Positions 11,601 through 22,800 of a stretch of 64,000 nt of DNA are shown in pieces. The stretch lies in contig CM021323.1 of the NCBI GenBank assembly GCA_010645155.1, positions 5,306,691 through 5,370,690 of the forward strand, written 5' to 3'. Below the pieces are notes generated by a model. The model did not search any database, had not been told where the DNA came from, and saw nothing but the letters and a program-made list of their open reading frames with translations. The position numbers and the translations under genes are program-made. Position 1 is the stretch's first letter; every line of letters starts with the position of its first letter. The stretch is from Tigriopus japonicus (lineage: Eukaryota; Arthropoda; Copepoda; Harpacticoida; Harpacticidae).

Positions 11601-13653
11601 GAGCTAAAACAAAGCAAGTTTTCCAAAGAATTCGTTGGTTATATTTAGCAACAGGGAATCCCAAGATGCTTGTATGAACGGCTTCCTGGAACCACATTTT
11701 CTCTCTTTGGACAGGATAGATTCAAATAGGATTCAAAAGCGATCGTACTTGGTGTCATTATAAGTACAGGGTGCGCCACTTAAAATTTGACAAGGAAAAC
11801 ACATTTGTATGTTGAATTCCTTTTTCACTTAAAATTTTCACTATTTTACATTGACATCACAATTACAATTCAAAATACAGACGTATTTCATTAAAGAGGT
11901 TTTTCATTTAATGCTCAAAGATATGCATAGAGATACTCATCGTATAAAGCATGAGCTCTGAATTCAGAACGGATTTCAAAATTAGACCTTGGGTCCAATT
12001 ATTGTACTAAAATGTAAGGTTTTTGTAACAAACCTTGTCCCATTGAAATTTCATTGTTCTGATCCTTGGCTTAACTGTTAAGGAAAGAGAAGATCTAGTT
12101 CCCTTTTATCTCTAGAGCTCAAATCAATGATGGACTTTATTTTTAGCTATATTCTGAAGAGGAAGATGGGAGGCACCAATAACAGTAATAGTTTAGCTTC
12201 CCCAAACGCAATTATAAAGACTGACAAAGTTCCTAGAGAGCCAGGTGGTGCAATATCTGCTCATTTGTTGTGATGAAATTCAAGTTATGGAGTTAACCTC
12301 CATTGAACAAAGTAATCTAGCAATAGCATCATCATACAGAAGTCTGCAAAAACCCTACAATATTTTTAAGCCCTATTTTTTTTATTTTGCCAGTTTTAAC
12401 CGTAGTTGTAGTAAACTACAAATTGAACTTCTATATTAATTTTGAGGACTGTTGACAATGAATACTAAAACCTGCAAACCAGGTTCGAGACAAGGAACGA
12501 AATCAGTTTGTCAAATTTAAATTTCGAAAATCTGCAAATTTCTTTTAATTCAATTAATTAGTTCACAGGCAAAAACGCAAGTCAAATTAGACAGGCATAC
12601 TAAAAAACAAATATTTGTACATTTTCTTTTGCTCAATTCTTAATTGGTGTGGTTATCTAAAATATTGTCGAAATTCATTCAGTCCAATTTGATGCAACAA
12701 AACTCCGATCGAAAATAGCCAATGAAAAATGATCTGCAGGATAGATTTTACCAATTTAAAAAACACTCCTACAAAACGGCCTCCTGATAAAAAAGTTTTC
12801 AAACATTTGTTTTAAGCAACATTCATCAACTAACACAATATAAAAAACATACGCCAATACTTTTCAATTACAAACATGGCATTAGTATTTGGTATATAAA
12901 CGTGACTTTTCCAAATTAAAAAAAACCGCGTCTATTAATAAATGTATATCTAAATTTGATTTATTTGTTTACAGGGAATCCCATTCCCTGTAGCAGTAGT
13001 AAAACATCCACAACCAACCCAAAATTCTCAATCTTCAAAACTTCTAAGCTTCATCCATATTCTCTTTGATTCCGATTAGCACACCGCATCTAAAACCAAT
13101 CCGTACCTCCGCTCGATTGCTGAAAGACGAGAACGCGGAGCCACCCGAATCCTCACGCTCATGACCTTGGCCTTCTTCATTTGTTGGATGCCCTACGCTT
13201 GCTTATCGCTCTACTCGATGGCAGGAGGGAACATTCATTCAGCATGGCATGTTCTTCCTATTCTGTTTGCCAAAAGCTCAGTTTGTTGGAACCCGTTTCT
13301 CTACATCTTTTGTAACGATGAGGTAATAAATAATCAAAGCTCGACTTCTTTTCCTATTAGTAACCTAATCATGAAATTGATTTTGCTTTCAGTTCAAGCG
13401 CGTGATTCGCACACATTTCTCGGATCCGGTTCCAGCCTCGATGCTTCTTTCCGAAAGAGGCACTTTGGGTGGTCGGAGAGTCCGACATCCGGCGACGGCC
13501 ATCCATTCCGAGATTCATCAGTTATCTTTGTCACCCAAGTCTTCCAAAGAATTCAAATCATGTATGGCTCATTTCTCTTTGACCACGGAGAAGTCGTCCA
13601 TGATGATTGTTCAAAACCCGGGAGAGATTTTGACGATCGGCCGACCTCAATAG
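5680..13653 (+). CDS. Opsin, non-r-type (ciliary/pteropsin-like or related), 406 aa, six exons
   Basis: Exons: 5680-5877, 5967-6126, 9565-9793, 9857-9986, 13080-13322 and 13393-13653, all GT/AG, joined without a frame break into 406 residues. It is a seven-helix light-sensing receptor. Seen: N-glycosylation sites NGS2 and NIT15, disulfide cysteines C109 and C197, GWG after helix 4, CWMPYA in helix 6, the retinal Schiff-base lysine K304 in ILFAKSSV, and NPFLY (310-314) followed after six residues by F. It lacks the r-opsin HPK tripeptide; the matching position reads NDE, closer to the NKQ of ciliary opsins. The residue at the vertebrate counterion site is T112; acidic D191/E192 lie near the ancestral site (bovine 181). 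The D/ERY motif is S133-R134-S135, which is unusual. Introns 2 (3438 nt) and 4 (3093 nt) are very long for this window and hold repeats. Opsin identity is firm; the subclass is not. Confidence 0.92.
6127..9564 (+). other. Opsin intron 2
   Basis: A 3.4 kb intron with donor CAG^GTACGA and acceptor TTTCAG^GC. No exon-like or coding segment is visible and no element with clear ends was found. It is AT-rich, with purine-rich runs around 7850-8350. Confidence 0.7.
11974..12069. mobile_element. Foldback MITE-like element, family B, copy 1
   Basis: Imperfect terminal inverted repeats (CCTTGGGTCCAATTATTGTA against the complement of TCATTGTTCTGATCCTTGG) flank an AT-rich centre containing GGTTTTTGTAACAAA. 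The same arrangement in opposite orientation, including the preceding TCAGAACG, occurs at 21245-21369. No open frame. Confidence 0.5.
12973..13019. repeat. Dispersed repeat, family C, copy 1
   Basis: A 47 bp stretch beginning ACAGGGAATCCCATTCCCTG and ending CATCCACAACCAA. It matches 57945-57991 at most positions and more weakly 31241-31285. It lies 60 nt before opsin exon 5. Confidence 0.6.
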
Positions 13654-13760
13654 ATATCTAACGTATTTTTTCCCTCCCCTCTCTCAACTTTGTCAGATAA
13701 GAATATTAGCCGATCAATGATCGCTAAATATCACCCCTAACGAAATTTCCTCGAAATATA

Positions 13761-13766
13761 TTTATT
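13761..13766 (-). terminator. Polyadenylation signal of GTF2H1
   Basis: AATAAA on the minus strand, about 30 nt after the GTF2H1 stop. The opsin stop is only 107 nt away on the other strand, so the two convergent transcripts probably overlap or have very short 3' ends. Confidence 0.6.
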
Positions 13767-13796
13767 CTCTGCATCTAAAAAAAGGCCAATTCCGCA

Positions 13797-15506
13797 TCAC
13801 CTCTTTGGCCCCGGGATTTTCTTCTGTTTCCATGAGGCGTATTTTCTGAAGGCAGATTCGAGCATTTGGTTGATGTGACTGGTGAGCTGACCACTAATAC
13901 TCGTATAATTCCGAGCGAGCTCGTTTTCGAACGGTCTCAACTTGACTTGTTGGAACTTGTTCAGAGTCTCGTACATTTTGGCGGCTTTTTCCTGAAGCTG
14001 GGGCGTGGTGGGCGGAAAACACGCCCAGAAATGCCGAGCCAACTCACACAGGGATGTGTACAACTGTCTCAACTCGATCTGAACCGATTGGGGACACTGA
14101 TCGGCCAAATCGTTCCTTCGACCACTTTGCATTAAACTGCCGCCGGGCGACAAGTCCACCAAAGCTCCCACGGCTTGAGATTGGCTCAGGGTCTGGGTAC
14201 AATTGGCACTTTCCCAGTCATGGACCATCGAGAGTATCACTTGCCGCGAATGGGCGATTTGCTCCTGGGTCAGGAACTCTGAGGGTTGGGCCGGCGTGGG
14301 ACCGTTGAGATAGCGTTCCACTTTGGCCAGGTTCAATGCGGCCGTCTTTTTGGGCGCCGGGGCTTCCAGATCTTCATAGTCGAGCTTTTCCCGGAGTCGC
14401 TTTCGAGTCACGGCTGGATCCGGGATCACGGCGGATTTGGCGGACGATCCGTTAGCGGTCATTGGGAGGGCGGGGGTGCCATTCACAGCCGAGGTTTTAT
14501 TAGTGCCGGTAGGATTGGGAGCCGTGGGCGTGGCGGAAGGGGCTTGAGGCGTTTCGGCCGCTCGCATGACCATGATGGAATGCTGATTGAACCGCTTGAT
14601 GATGCTTTGATGCACGATATTGGCCGCGTTCTTGACGGTAGCCTCACCGGCACCGTAATTCTCGTCGATGGTGTTGTCACTGAAAGCACTGATATTGGCC
14701 ACGGTATCATTGACGCCTCGTTTGAGTTGCTCCTTGATGCTCTTATCGTCCTCCTTGGCGCAATCCGTGAAAATATCCTTGAGTCCATGACCGTGAACGC
14801 GATCTCTATGAAAATAATGCGATTGGAAGAACTTGGTCCAGAACTCTTGTTCCGAGATCTTCATGGGTACGTTCTCCATGTGCTTCTTTTTCACGGCCGG
14901 ATACGTCTTGAATATGGACTGAATGATATCGGGCGTGAGATTATACTTCAACCCATTGGCTCCATCGGCCTGAGGCTTGATATCACCCAAAAACGAACCC
15001 GAAACGCCCACCCCTTGCCCTACATTGCCTTTCGTACTAGCTACCGCTTTTTGGGCGTGCTGAGCCCAGAACTCTTCCGTCGTGATGATCTGAGTAATGA
15101 CCAGATCTTTATACAACTGTAACAAACCCGGATTCTCGGACAACATGCGGTTTTTCTCCTCCAACTCTTTGTTGACCTTACGTTTAAATCTGGGCAAGAG
15201 TTGGACCAACATCTCCTTGACATTGTTCCTTTCAGCCACTTGAACGGCTTGACCCTCGGGATTGACGAAATGGAACGACGTGGAACTGCCATCGTGCAGC
15301 ACGATTTGCAACTGGATCTTGGTCTTGCCCTCGGGGGAAATCTTTTGGGTCTTGATATCGCCGTATTTGTGCACGATGTTGAAGGCGTCCGACTTGGATT
15401 TCATCATCCAGGCGAGTCTTTCGCTCATGAGATAGAGCGTGCCATCGTTCTTCTTGTGCTTCACATGAGCTACTTGCAGCAAGATATTCTCGGCTGAACG
15501 ACTCAT
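13797..15506 (-). CDS. GTF2H1: General transcription factor IIH subunit 1 (p62/Tfb1)
   Basis: An intronless 569-residue frame, close to the 548 residues of human p62, a core subunit of TFIIH, which opens DNA in RNA polymerase II initiation and nucleotide excision repair. Residues 1 to about 105 form the PH/PTB-like domain (ILLQVAHVKHKKNDGTLYLM, RLAWM, FHFVNPEG). Two BSD domains follow: one around EEFWAQHAQKA (about 145-155), the other around EQEFWTKFFQSHYFHRDR (about 220-240). DGANGLKYNLTPDIIQSIF between them is a strongly conserved block. A Pro/Ala/Thr-rich linker (about 315-375) leads to the helical C-terminal region ending GPKR. The start at 15506 gives MSRSAENIL with no upstream in-frame alternative needed. 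Nothing is broken. It is convergent with the opsin gene. Confidence 0.97.
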   Translation of the reverse strand: MSRSAENILLQVAHVKHKKNDGTLYLMSERLAWMMKSKSDAFNIVHKYGDIKTQKISPEGKTKIQLQIVLHDGSSTSFHFVNPEGQAVQVAERNNVKEMLVQLLPRFKRKVNKELEEKNRMLSENPGLLQLYKDLVITQIITTEEFWAQHAQKAVASTKGNVGQGVGVSGSFLGDIKPQADGANGLKYNLTPDIIQSIFKTYPAVKKKHMENVPMKISEQEFWTKFFQSHYFHRDRVHGHGLKDIFTDCAKEDDKSIKEQLKRGVNDTVANISAFSDNTIDENYGAGEATVKNAANIVHQSIIKRFNQHSIMVMRAAETPQAPSATPTAPNPTGTNKTSAVNGTPALPMTANGSSAKSAVIPDPAVTRKRLREKLDYEDLEAPAPKKTAALNLAKVERYLNGPTPAQPSEFLTQEQIAHSRQVILSMVHDWESANCTQTLSQSQAVGALVDLSPGGSLMQSGRRNDLADQCPQSVQIELRQLYTSLCELARHFWACFPPTTPQLQEKAAKMYETLNKFQQVKLRPFENELARNYTSISGQLTSHINQMLESAFRKYASWKQKKIPGPKR

Positions 15507-18500
15507 CTTGGATGGAACAAGCTCTCTTGGGCGGATTCAATGCGGATTAGGGGGCGGAGGCATGATTGAAGCGGTGGAGGTTGCTCACTGATCCATCGTG
15601 TTTTGGAGACTCCTCAGTCGGTAGTTGGTTGCCCTAGATTAGATCAGCAGGCACCAGGAGTGAGTGAGTGAGTTGAGGTTCGAGTCAGCTGGTTCAGGAA
15701 GTTTAGAGCAACTAGAGATCGGATGGAGATGAGAGGATCGAAATCTTTGAGATTTAGCTTTTAGTCTGTTTGATAGATGGAGACAATCAACTGGGGATTC
15801 TTGGAGCCGAATGGCTTGGCATGGGCAAAGGGGGTTCAAACCTTAAAGTAGTCGTAATCATATTTACCGTACGAGGTGCGAAAATATGGAATAAAATCCC
15901 TTTAGAAGGTCGAACTTGTCACACAATCAACCAATTCAAGTCTTGGTACGACGCCTCACGAGAGGATCAATCCCTGTGACCAACGTTGCTTTGCCACACC
16001 CTTTTGTTTTTTGTCACTGATGTCTCTCATATAACCTTATAAGTTCCTGGAGACTATTTTTTTAGAAGGAATATTGCCGATCCTTGCATTTTTTCGCGGC
16101 CGGAAGTTGTTTGCACTGAAAGACGGCTCAATTCTAACTTACTGGCTTATTTTGGCCATCCTAGCCACTCAATTCCGGAAATTTTAATGAATTGAAGAGC
16201 TTGATTGGTATTTTTGCTCTCACCGAAAGAACATTTTCCGTCTTGACTTGAAAACAGAGAAAAATGCAAAAGAAATAAGAGTGAATGAACGTACTTTGCT
16301 TCACTTTTGAGTTAGAATGACACCTTTTGTGTCAATGGTGTGGGTGTTCCTAATAAAAGTGTATTAGTTTCATTTCCTCGTCAATGATTTTTTTTTCAAT
16401 TTTTTCTCAAAAGTTCAAACACCCTCAAGTAGAAGATCTCTTTCAATTGATGCTTGAAAGTGTCAAATTTTCAAAAAGGGTATTGTCATTCAAGGCCCAC
16501 ATAATACTTTTTGCGACATGGAAATGAGTGATAATTGATTCCTTTTAAGTGCATTTTTCTATCCCTATTAAAATTCTTGATGTTAATTGAAAAATAGAAC
16601 AAAACAAAAATTCATTTTTTCCAATTTGTATCTTTGTCAAACTTTGGGTCAAAGCACTAAAAAGTAACAAAACGGGATATAATCTGGAATGTGAACAAAA
16701 AGAAAATTTGGTGTTCATGAAAGAAAAAGATCTCAGATAGTCCATTTTCTTGAAATTTATTATAAAAGTACCGTCATCAACCTAAAGCGTGAGATTGAAA
16801 CCATCCCTAAATTAGGTATGAGCCCTATATTTCTAACAAATCTTCGTAAACAAACTTTTCAGTGTTGCCCAAATCTGACATCATCATGCCAGTTTCGAAG
16901 GTCAAACATACTTGTGAATAAATATGCCCGAAATAAATGTCTCTTGTTAGAAAAGTAATTTCCAAGCAGGGTCCACGAACTTACCACAGGGAGTCTTCAT
17001 ACAGCAAGAGCAATGGGGAGAAGAAAAACAGCGAGGAAGTGCTTAGATTGGGAAAATGTTCAAAAGAATATGGTAATGAAGGAGAAGTAGGAATAGACAA
17101 ATGGCACATACGTTTGAAACCATTAGAGACTTCTAAACATAAGATGATTTAAAGAAGCTCAGAGTTATGATCATCTCATTTTGGATTCTCTCTTCTGATT
17201 GGTTGGTTCTGATTGAAGAAGAAATAGGCCAAAAGAAAGAAAACACGGAGGAGCAAGAAACAATGAATAATCTTTAATAATCTTTAAAACGGCTTCACAT
17301 TACAAGAACAAAATAAATTTGCTTAACCAAGAGCACTAAGATCATCTAAGGAACTAGTGGCACCTTCAAGTTCTAAAAATTAAGATCAAAACCTTGAAAA
17401 TCTAAGTGCAAAGGGTGATGCCAAAGGTGTAGATGCACAGTCAGAAAGTATTTTGTGGATTTTTTCTAGTTTTAGACTTCATTTTCCATGCTCAAAATGT
17501 TTTATTTCATCTAATAAGTCCTTGATCACAATGTTTTATGAAAAGTTTGAATGACCATTCTGACGCATCATTCACATCACTAGGAGTGCATTTTGTTTTG
17601 GTTTGCTAGCATCATGCGTTTTGTGTTACTTTGAAATAAATAACCACAAAAATAGGTTTCAGTTTTATCCAACATGATAGTGAAATCAAGGATACTTTAC
17701 TCACCAAAACTCAAGCCATTGGGTATGATGTCATTTCAAAGCCAATTATGGCTATGATATGACTGAGAATGGATGCCTCATTGTAATTTAGGATTTAATT
17801 TGTTTTATTGATAATTTAAATCCAAGTGAAGAGTATTATGCTGTGTTAGTAAATTGCGGAGGGAAAGGTCAAAAGGTAAACCCTCTTGGTAGAAATATCA
17901 AGTTAGAATGAATCCAAGAAACAAAGAGTTGATGGTTGATCTTCTGGAGAAACAAGAACGGCAAAAAAAAAGGCACAAACACTTCTTAAAAACCTCTTGT
18001 TGCTTTGTGGATTTTTTATGAAAACAAAGATAGCTTACATTCCTGGATGAACTTAATTTAAAAAATTAGTCAGTAGTTTCTACATACAGTTAAAGTTTCA
18101 AAGTAAGAATTTTGTCTTTCTTAGTAATATTATTCTCAAATCAAATGTGATTCTTGTATGAAGAGATGTTCTGTTGTGTTTTCTCGTGAAGAGCAAACTA
18201 TTCTTATCGTTTCTAATTTTTTCTTTTTCATTTTAATCTAAATAGTTTAATATCCAACTTATTCCTAGACTATATTTAAGATCCTTTTTTCATCCAAGTT
18301 CATTTGTGTTAGATGAGTTTTCATTTTGGCTTTAACACAAAAACAATATTGTTCGATGCAGCGCAGTGAACGTTTTTAGAACTCTCCTCAGTCGGGTTCT
18401 GAAGCTCAGAGAGCTCAGATATCTCTCTACCTATAGTGCTTCTCTAAATTTAATAAATACATAAGATAAGGAATATGTATTCGACTCCTATTCACTTATT

Positions 18501-18700
18501 AAAAATATGGTGGTAGAAATATTGTGCTGTAAAAGTACAAATCAAAGTGCACAAGAAATGAAGTACAAATGAGAACGACGATATACTCTGAGAAGAAAGT
18601 CGTGTCTTTCTTTTACTCTGAGCCTATACGTATATTACAGTAATGTGTTGACAGTTTTCCATGATCAAGCATCCAGTGTCCCTCCACTAGCTTCTAGGAT

Positions 18701-19122
18701 GGTTTGGATTAATTTAGGATGTAATGTAAAGACAAATAAGTGAGAATTTATTGCTGGAACAGGAAGTGTCACTTTGATGTCCATTGCCTTTTTCATGTAG
18801 TGTTCTAGATCGCTTTAAATCAGGGGTGGGCAAACCCTGGCCCGCGGGTCAAATGTGACCCGCGAGAGGATCAGTAAAATATATAAGATTGATTATGCAT
18901 ATGTACGGTTGGTAGATTGTAGAATTTTATACTAGAAATTCTTTGCCGTTTTGGATGGTGTGGCCCGCGAGCGCCAAAGGTCCGGTCAATTAGGCCCACC
19001 GCTAAATAGGTTTGCACATCCCTGCTTTAAATCATTGTAAAAAAAACTGAATGGCATGAATTAAGTTTTACTCGGTCCTGGAGAAAGGGAAGTAGTTTAG
19101 AAACATCTCCAACAAAAAAGAA
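18701..19122. repeat. Dispersed repeat, family D, copy 1 (split by a MITE)
   Basis: Segments 18701-18820 and 19025-19122 together match 29541-29737, for example TTAGGATGTAAT, AGACAAATAAGTGA, TTGCTGGAACAG and CATTGTA. The match resumes directly across the hAT MITE once one copy of its target duplication is removed. Confidence 0.75.
18821..19024. mobile_element. hAT-type MITE nested in the Mutator-like element
   Basis: A 204 bp element with ends CAGGGGTGGGCAAACC and GGTTTGCACATCCCTG, flanked by a perfect 8 bp duplication CTTTAAAT at 18813-18820 and 19025-19032. It contains GGCCCGCGGGTC-type GC-rich arms and an AT-rich middle and has no coding capacity. The ends resemble those of family A MITEs but the interior differs. 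Confidence 0.92.
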
Positions 19123-20560
19123 CTGAGATACTTCTGTCCAACACGATTCAAGAGCTCAAAGAATTTTGACCATTTATTTCCATTTTCGCAAAAAAATTTT
19201 ACACCTTAAAAATGGGTTAAATCCTTGAGTTGTCCAAACTTTTCAAATTGGTTGATAGCATATTAAACATCAATTCCAAAGATAGAAAGACTTGTTGGAG
19301 GTCGATTGGATGTCAAGTTTTAAAATATAATTAAAAAATTAAGAAATTTTGCTTCAAATTTTGTAACAAAGCTTTCTTATCGGGGAGTAGGTCCAATTCT
19401 TGGTTGAAATCGAAGTAAAATAAACTCTTTTTTTCATGTGTATTTTTTATTTGGTTTATTTCTCGAAAATCTTCATTTCCTGAACTTTGAACTGAGTCTT
19501 CTGATCTTTTGGTCTTTTAGCTTTATCTTTTCGCCGTTATGATTTTTCTATCGCTTTTGTTCGATTGATTCCTCTTTCCTCTGATGCTTCCTTTCCCTTG
19601 TTTTTTCGGTGGGTTTTAAAAGAGCCTGACAAATTCAGTGTAATGGACACAGGAAGCAACAGTAGTGGACTGATAAGTTTAGGCAAGGCAACGTTAGGTT
19701 AGTTTATGTTGTTGTAACTAGACTGTTAGTTAATGGGGAAAATACAACGTTAATAGCCCTATTTATTCTAAATCACGTAAACTAACTGACCAAAGCCAAC
19801 CTTCATCAAATTAACCTTACTTATGGGTGTCATTGGGCTATTTTCTTGAAGCAGCTTTGTAATCCCATCCACAACCTCTTCCCTGCTTATTCGTCTCTCT
19901 TCCCCTGCTCTTGGTGCTTACACATGACACCCTCCCCTCCCTAACGTGTTCGTGGACCCTACTTGCAAATTACTTTTGTAACATGAGACATTCATTTCGG
20001 GCATATTTATTCACAAGTATGTTTGACCTTCGAAACTGGCATGATGATGTCAGATTTTGGCAACGCTAAAAAGTTTGTTTACGAAGATTTGTTAGAAATA
20101 TAGGGCTCATATTAAATTAGGCCAACATTAACAGCTGAAAACGTATTGACGGTCTTTTCCTTCTTTTTGCTTTGGCGCACAGCGGTCTCGCAACCTGGCA
20201 TTTTTTAGAATGTTCTCGGGGAAACGAACTGGGAACAAAAAATGAGAATCCCTGGCCCAGTAAAAAAGGCAGGTGTTCCCTCCATTTTGAAAACTTGCGA
20301 ATAAATGGGGCTAAACGGAGAGTAAGGACGTCACACACATGTTATTTATAAGAAACGAAAAAAAATCATCTGTATTCTCACCTAGAAGGTCAAGGCATCA
20401 GACCCCGTGGGTGGATATTTTGAAGTTTGAAATCCAGATACATATATCGTCAAAAGCCAATCCACGAGAACGTCAAATAACTACCAATTGCTAAAAAAAG
20501 GTCACATCAATGTTATGGAGGGTTAGCCATGTTTGCCCCACTTTGACCTCCTTGTTCTGG

Positions 20561-20664
20561 GTCCGTATTCTCAACTCGTACTTGGTGCTTTAAGTAAGAC
20601 TTCAGGAACGAAGTTACTACATAGAAGTTCAACTTCAAGTACCAAGAACGAGTTGAGAATACAG
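20561..20664. mobile_element. Short foldback (MITE-like) element
   Basis: About 100 bp whose ends are inverted repeats of some 28 bp: GTATTCTCAACTCGTACTTGG at the left and its near complement ending GAGTTGAGAATACAG at the right. No clear target duplication and no open frame. Confidence 0.6.
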
Positions 20665-20812
20665 TAAAAGATCATAAGAGGCGTAATATCTGCACAGAAA
20701 CGGTAGTTATCAAGTTCCTGGACGTCTCTTCCGTCCATTTGAAACAATGTAGAATTATAAATCATGCATTCATGCTCCATCGATATTTATGCGTGTTTTT
20801 GATTGGCTGTGG

Positions 20813-20998
20813 CAAGTGGCAATCCCTTTTTAGGTCAGGGCCCACAATTTAACGATCAAAGAGCTTTGGGCCCACGAGCACAGTACTATGGATGGCTTAC
20901 GGGTCCGCTATTTTGGACTTTCCCCTTAGCGCCTGGGCCCACCAATGACCACCCTAAGGCTCACATGTGGGCTGTGGCCCACCGGTTGCCGACCCCTG
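20813..20998. mobile_element. hAT-type MITE, family A, copy 2 (internally shortened)
   Basis: The right end is GGTTGCCGACCCCTG. The left end is decayed (CAAGTGGCAATCC) and the left third of family A is missing. Flanking 8-mers GGCTGTGG (20805-20812) and GGCTATGG (20999-21006) agree at seven of eight positions. The interior shares GATCAAAGAGCTTTGGGCCCA and GTACTATGGA-type blocks with copy 1. Confidence 0.75.
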
Positions 20999-21244
20999 GG
21001 CTATGGTTTAATAATCTTCACGTATTTTTTCCATTGTGCATTACATCACAATTGGAACAACGACAGTAAATTTATGGGCAAGAGTACCCGAATATGCATT
21101 TTGCAACTCCACTAGATCAAAATGAGTACCTCAATTAAAAGAATTGCCATCAAATTGATCACCGAAAATGCCACGGAAAAAATCATGGGACATAGAGTAG
21201 TGTCGACTGTCGACTAGTCCAAGGATGGCTCAAGCCAGGATTAC

Positions 21245-21369
21245 TTTCAAAATACACACTGGGTCCGATTAGTACAATGAAAATTCAACGGAACAATATA
21301 TTTGTTGCAAAAACCTCATATTTTATTACAATGATCGGACCCAGTGTATATTTTTGAAATTCGTTCTGA
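21245..21369. mobile_element. Foldback MITE-like element, family B, copy 2
   Basis: Inverted repeats of about 35-40 bp (TTTCAAAATACACACTGGGTC at the left, GGACCCAGTGTATATTTTTG at the right) around an AT-rich centre with GTTGCAAAAACCTCA. It is the reverse orientation of the copy at 11974-12069. Confidence 0.7.
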
Positions 21370-22260
21370 CGTACAGTGGTTCCTGACTAGTCATGCATAA
21401 TGTGACGTGTACGTAAGGAACATACTCAAAGGAAACCTGTTCAGATTATGGGCAATAAATAAAGCAAATTGTTGATTGAAATGATTAAATTACTCGTAAA
21501 AAACAAGACAAACTTCATAGGATTAATGTTTACGGCACGAGTAGCTTTGTGAAACATGTCAAACCAAGGCCAAGTCTTATACGTGTCTTACACGTACTTA
21601 GTTTTACTTTAGATAACGAGCCATCAATCGATTATGGGCAATTGAAACACCCTTGTGTATTTAAGAGTTCATTGAAGGGAAAACCTAGTCATAAAAAGTG
21701 ATTTTTTTTTCTTCCTCCCTTCATTTTGACTAATCCTCAATTCAATTTTGTTTAATATGCCTTGTTTGATTAGAACAAATCAAAGATTCAAGGAGCCATT
21801 ATTGAAATACTAACGTACTTGTATGGCTTGTAAAATGTGATTTTGTGCCTCATTTGCAAGGAATGATATTTTTTGAAATATCAACTTTATTTTGAATGAT
21901 TTTTTTTGTAATAAAGCAAGCAATATCAATGCTTGGATGATTTGGGTACCTGGTTATTGTTGGATCAATATTCAAGAAATGCTTCGGAAGAAAAGATAAC
22001 ATAGGGCGAGTCTTGTTAGTTAAACAATTCATACGCAAATTTGTACAAGTCTGTTGATTTTTTGCACCTTATTTTGTGTCTTCGAAAAGTCTAGTTTTCA
22101 CACTCTATCTCACATTTGATTACACCAAAGTTTTAATGACTTCATTCTATCAATTTTGCCTTTCCTAATGTCATGAATTGTAGTGGAGGTTTGAGACGTC
22201 AAGTGTCGTACACTTTGATGTACACGTAAATTGAACATTGAATGCGTACTTAGCGATCAG

Positions 22261-22800
22261 TAGGGCCCGGAAAAATATTTGCAAAAAAGCGTCAAAATAT
22301 GCAATATGTATTTTATTCAAAAGCCATATATATTTGCTAAATATTTGAAATAAAGCCGGATAGTTAGGAAATATTTTTTGACAACGCCATTATTTTGTAT
22401 TTTGGCCCGTGTGTACCGATTTTCCAAATTTGTTTTTGGTAAATTTGATGCATTTGACCATTTTTGGAGGCATACTTGACATGTAATTGATTGGACAATA
22501 CAATTTTCAATTTGCCTCAACAGATGACGCAGCTTTTTCGTGTTTGACAGTAGTTTTGGTTGTGAATGTCTAATCTCAAAACAAATGCCATTTTGTAGAG
22601 ATTTTTGTATTTTGGGTTCACTTTGGGTAAGCCCTCTTGAGCATCGGTTATTTAGTTACTTTCCTAAATTTTCCTGAAATTTTTTTGTTGACTCAAATAT
22701 TCGACGCGAGAATTATACATATATATTTTTTCCTTGAAATAGCCAAAATATTTGAAAAATCAAGCAAAAACGGAGAAATATTTTTAATTTCCGGGCCTTA
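22261..22800. mobile_element. hAT-type MITE, 540 bp
   Basis: The ends are TAGGGCCCGGAAAAATATTT and AAATTTCCGGGCCTTA, an imperfect terminal inverted repeat. Flanking 8-mers GCGATCAG (22253-22260) and GCTATCAG (22801-22808) agree at seven of eight positions, as expected for an aged hAT target duplication. The interior is AT-rich with no transposase. Confidence 0.8.

Larger units (their letters stand above)
9987..13079 (+). other. Opsin intron 4
   Basis: A 3.1 kb intron with donor AGG^GTAAGT and acceptor GATTAG^CAC. It holds a foldback MITE-like copy near 11974-12069 and a short dispersed repeat at 12973-13019 just before exon 5. Nothing coding is recognised. Confidence 0.7.
16817..20112. mobile_element. 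Mutator-like (MULE-type) non-autonomous DNA transposon
   Basis: Terminal inverted repeats of about 165 bp (16817-16980 and 19948-20112) begin TATGAGCCCTATATTTC and match closely over their whole length. A perfect 9 bp direct repeat TAAATTAGG flanks the unit (16808-16816 and 20113-20121). Long inverted repeats plus a 9 bp target duplication are the signature of Mutator-like elements; that class assignment is inference from structure. The 2.97 kb interior has no frame longer than about 70 codons, so no transposase is encoded. It carries a nested hAT MITE (18821-19024) and a repeat segment shared with VPS13D intron 8. Confidence 0.85.

Noticed and set aside
14286..15122. 278-codon plus-strand open frame
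   Set aside because: It is antisense to GTF2H1, whose frame is conserved; the protein has no recognisable motifs.
16937..17152. 71-codon frame in the Mutator-like element as a transposase fragment
   Set aside because: It begins within the inverted repeat, has a low-complexity Lys/Ser/Glu composition and no transposase motif.
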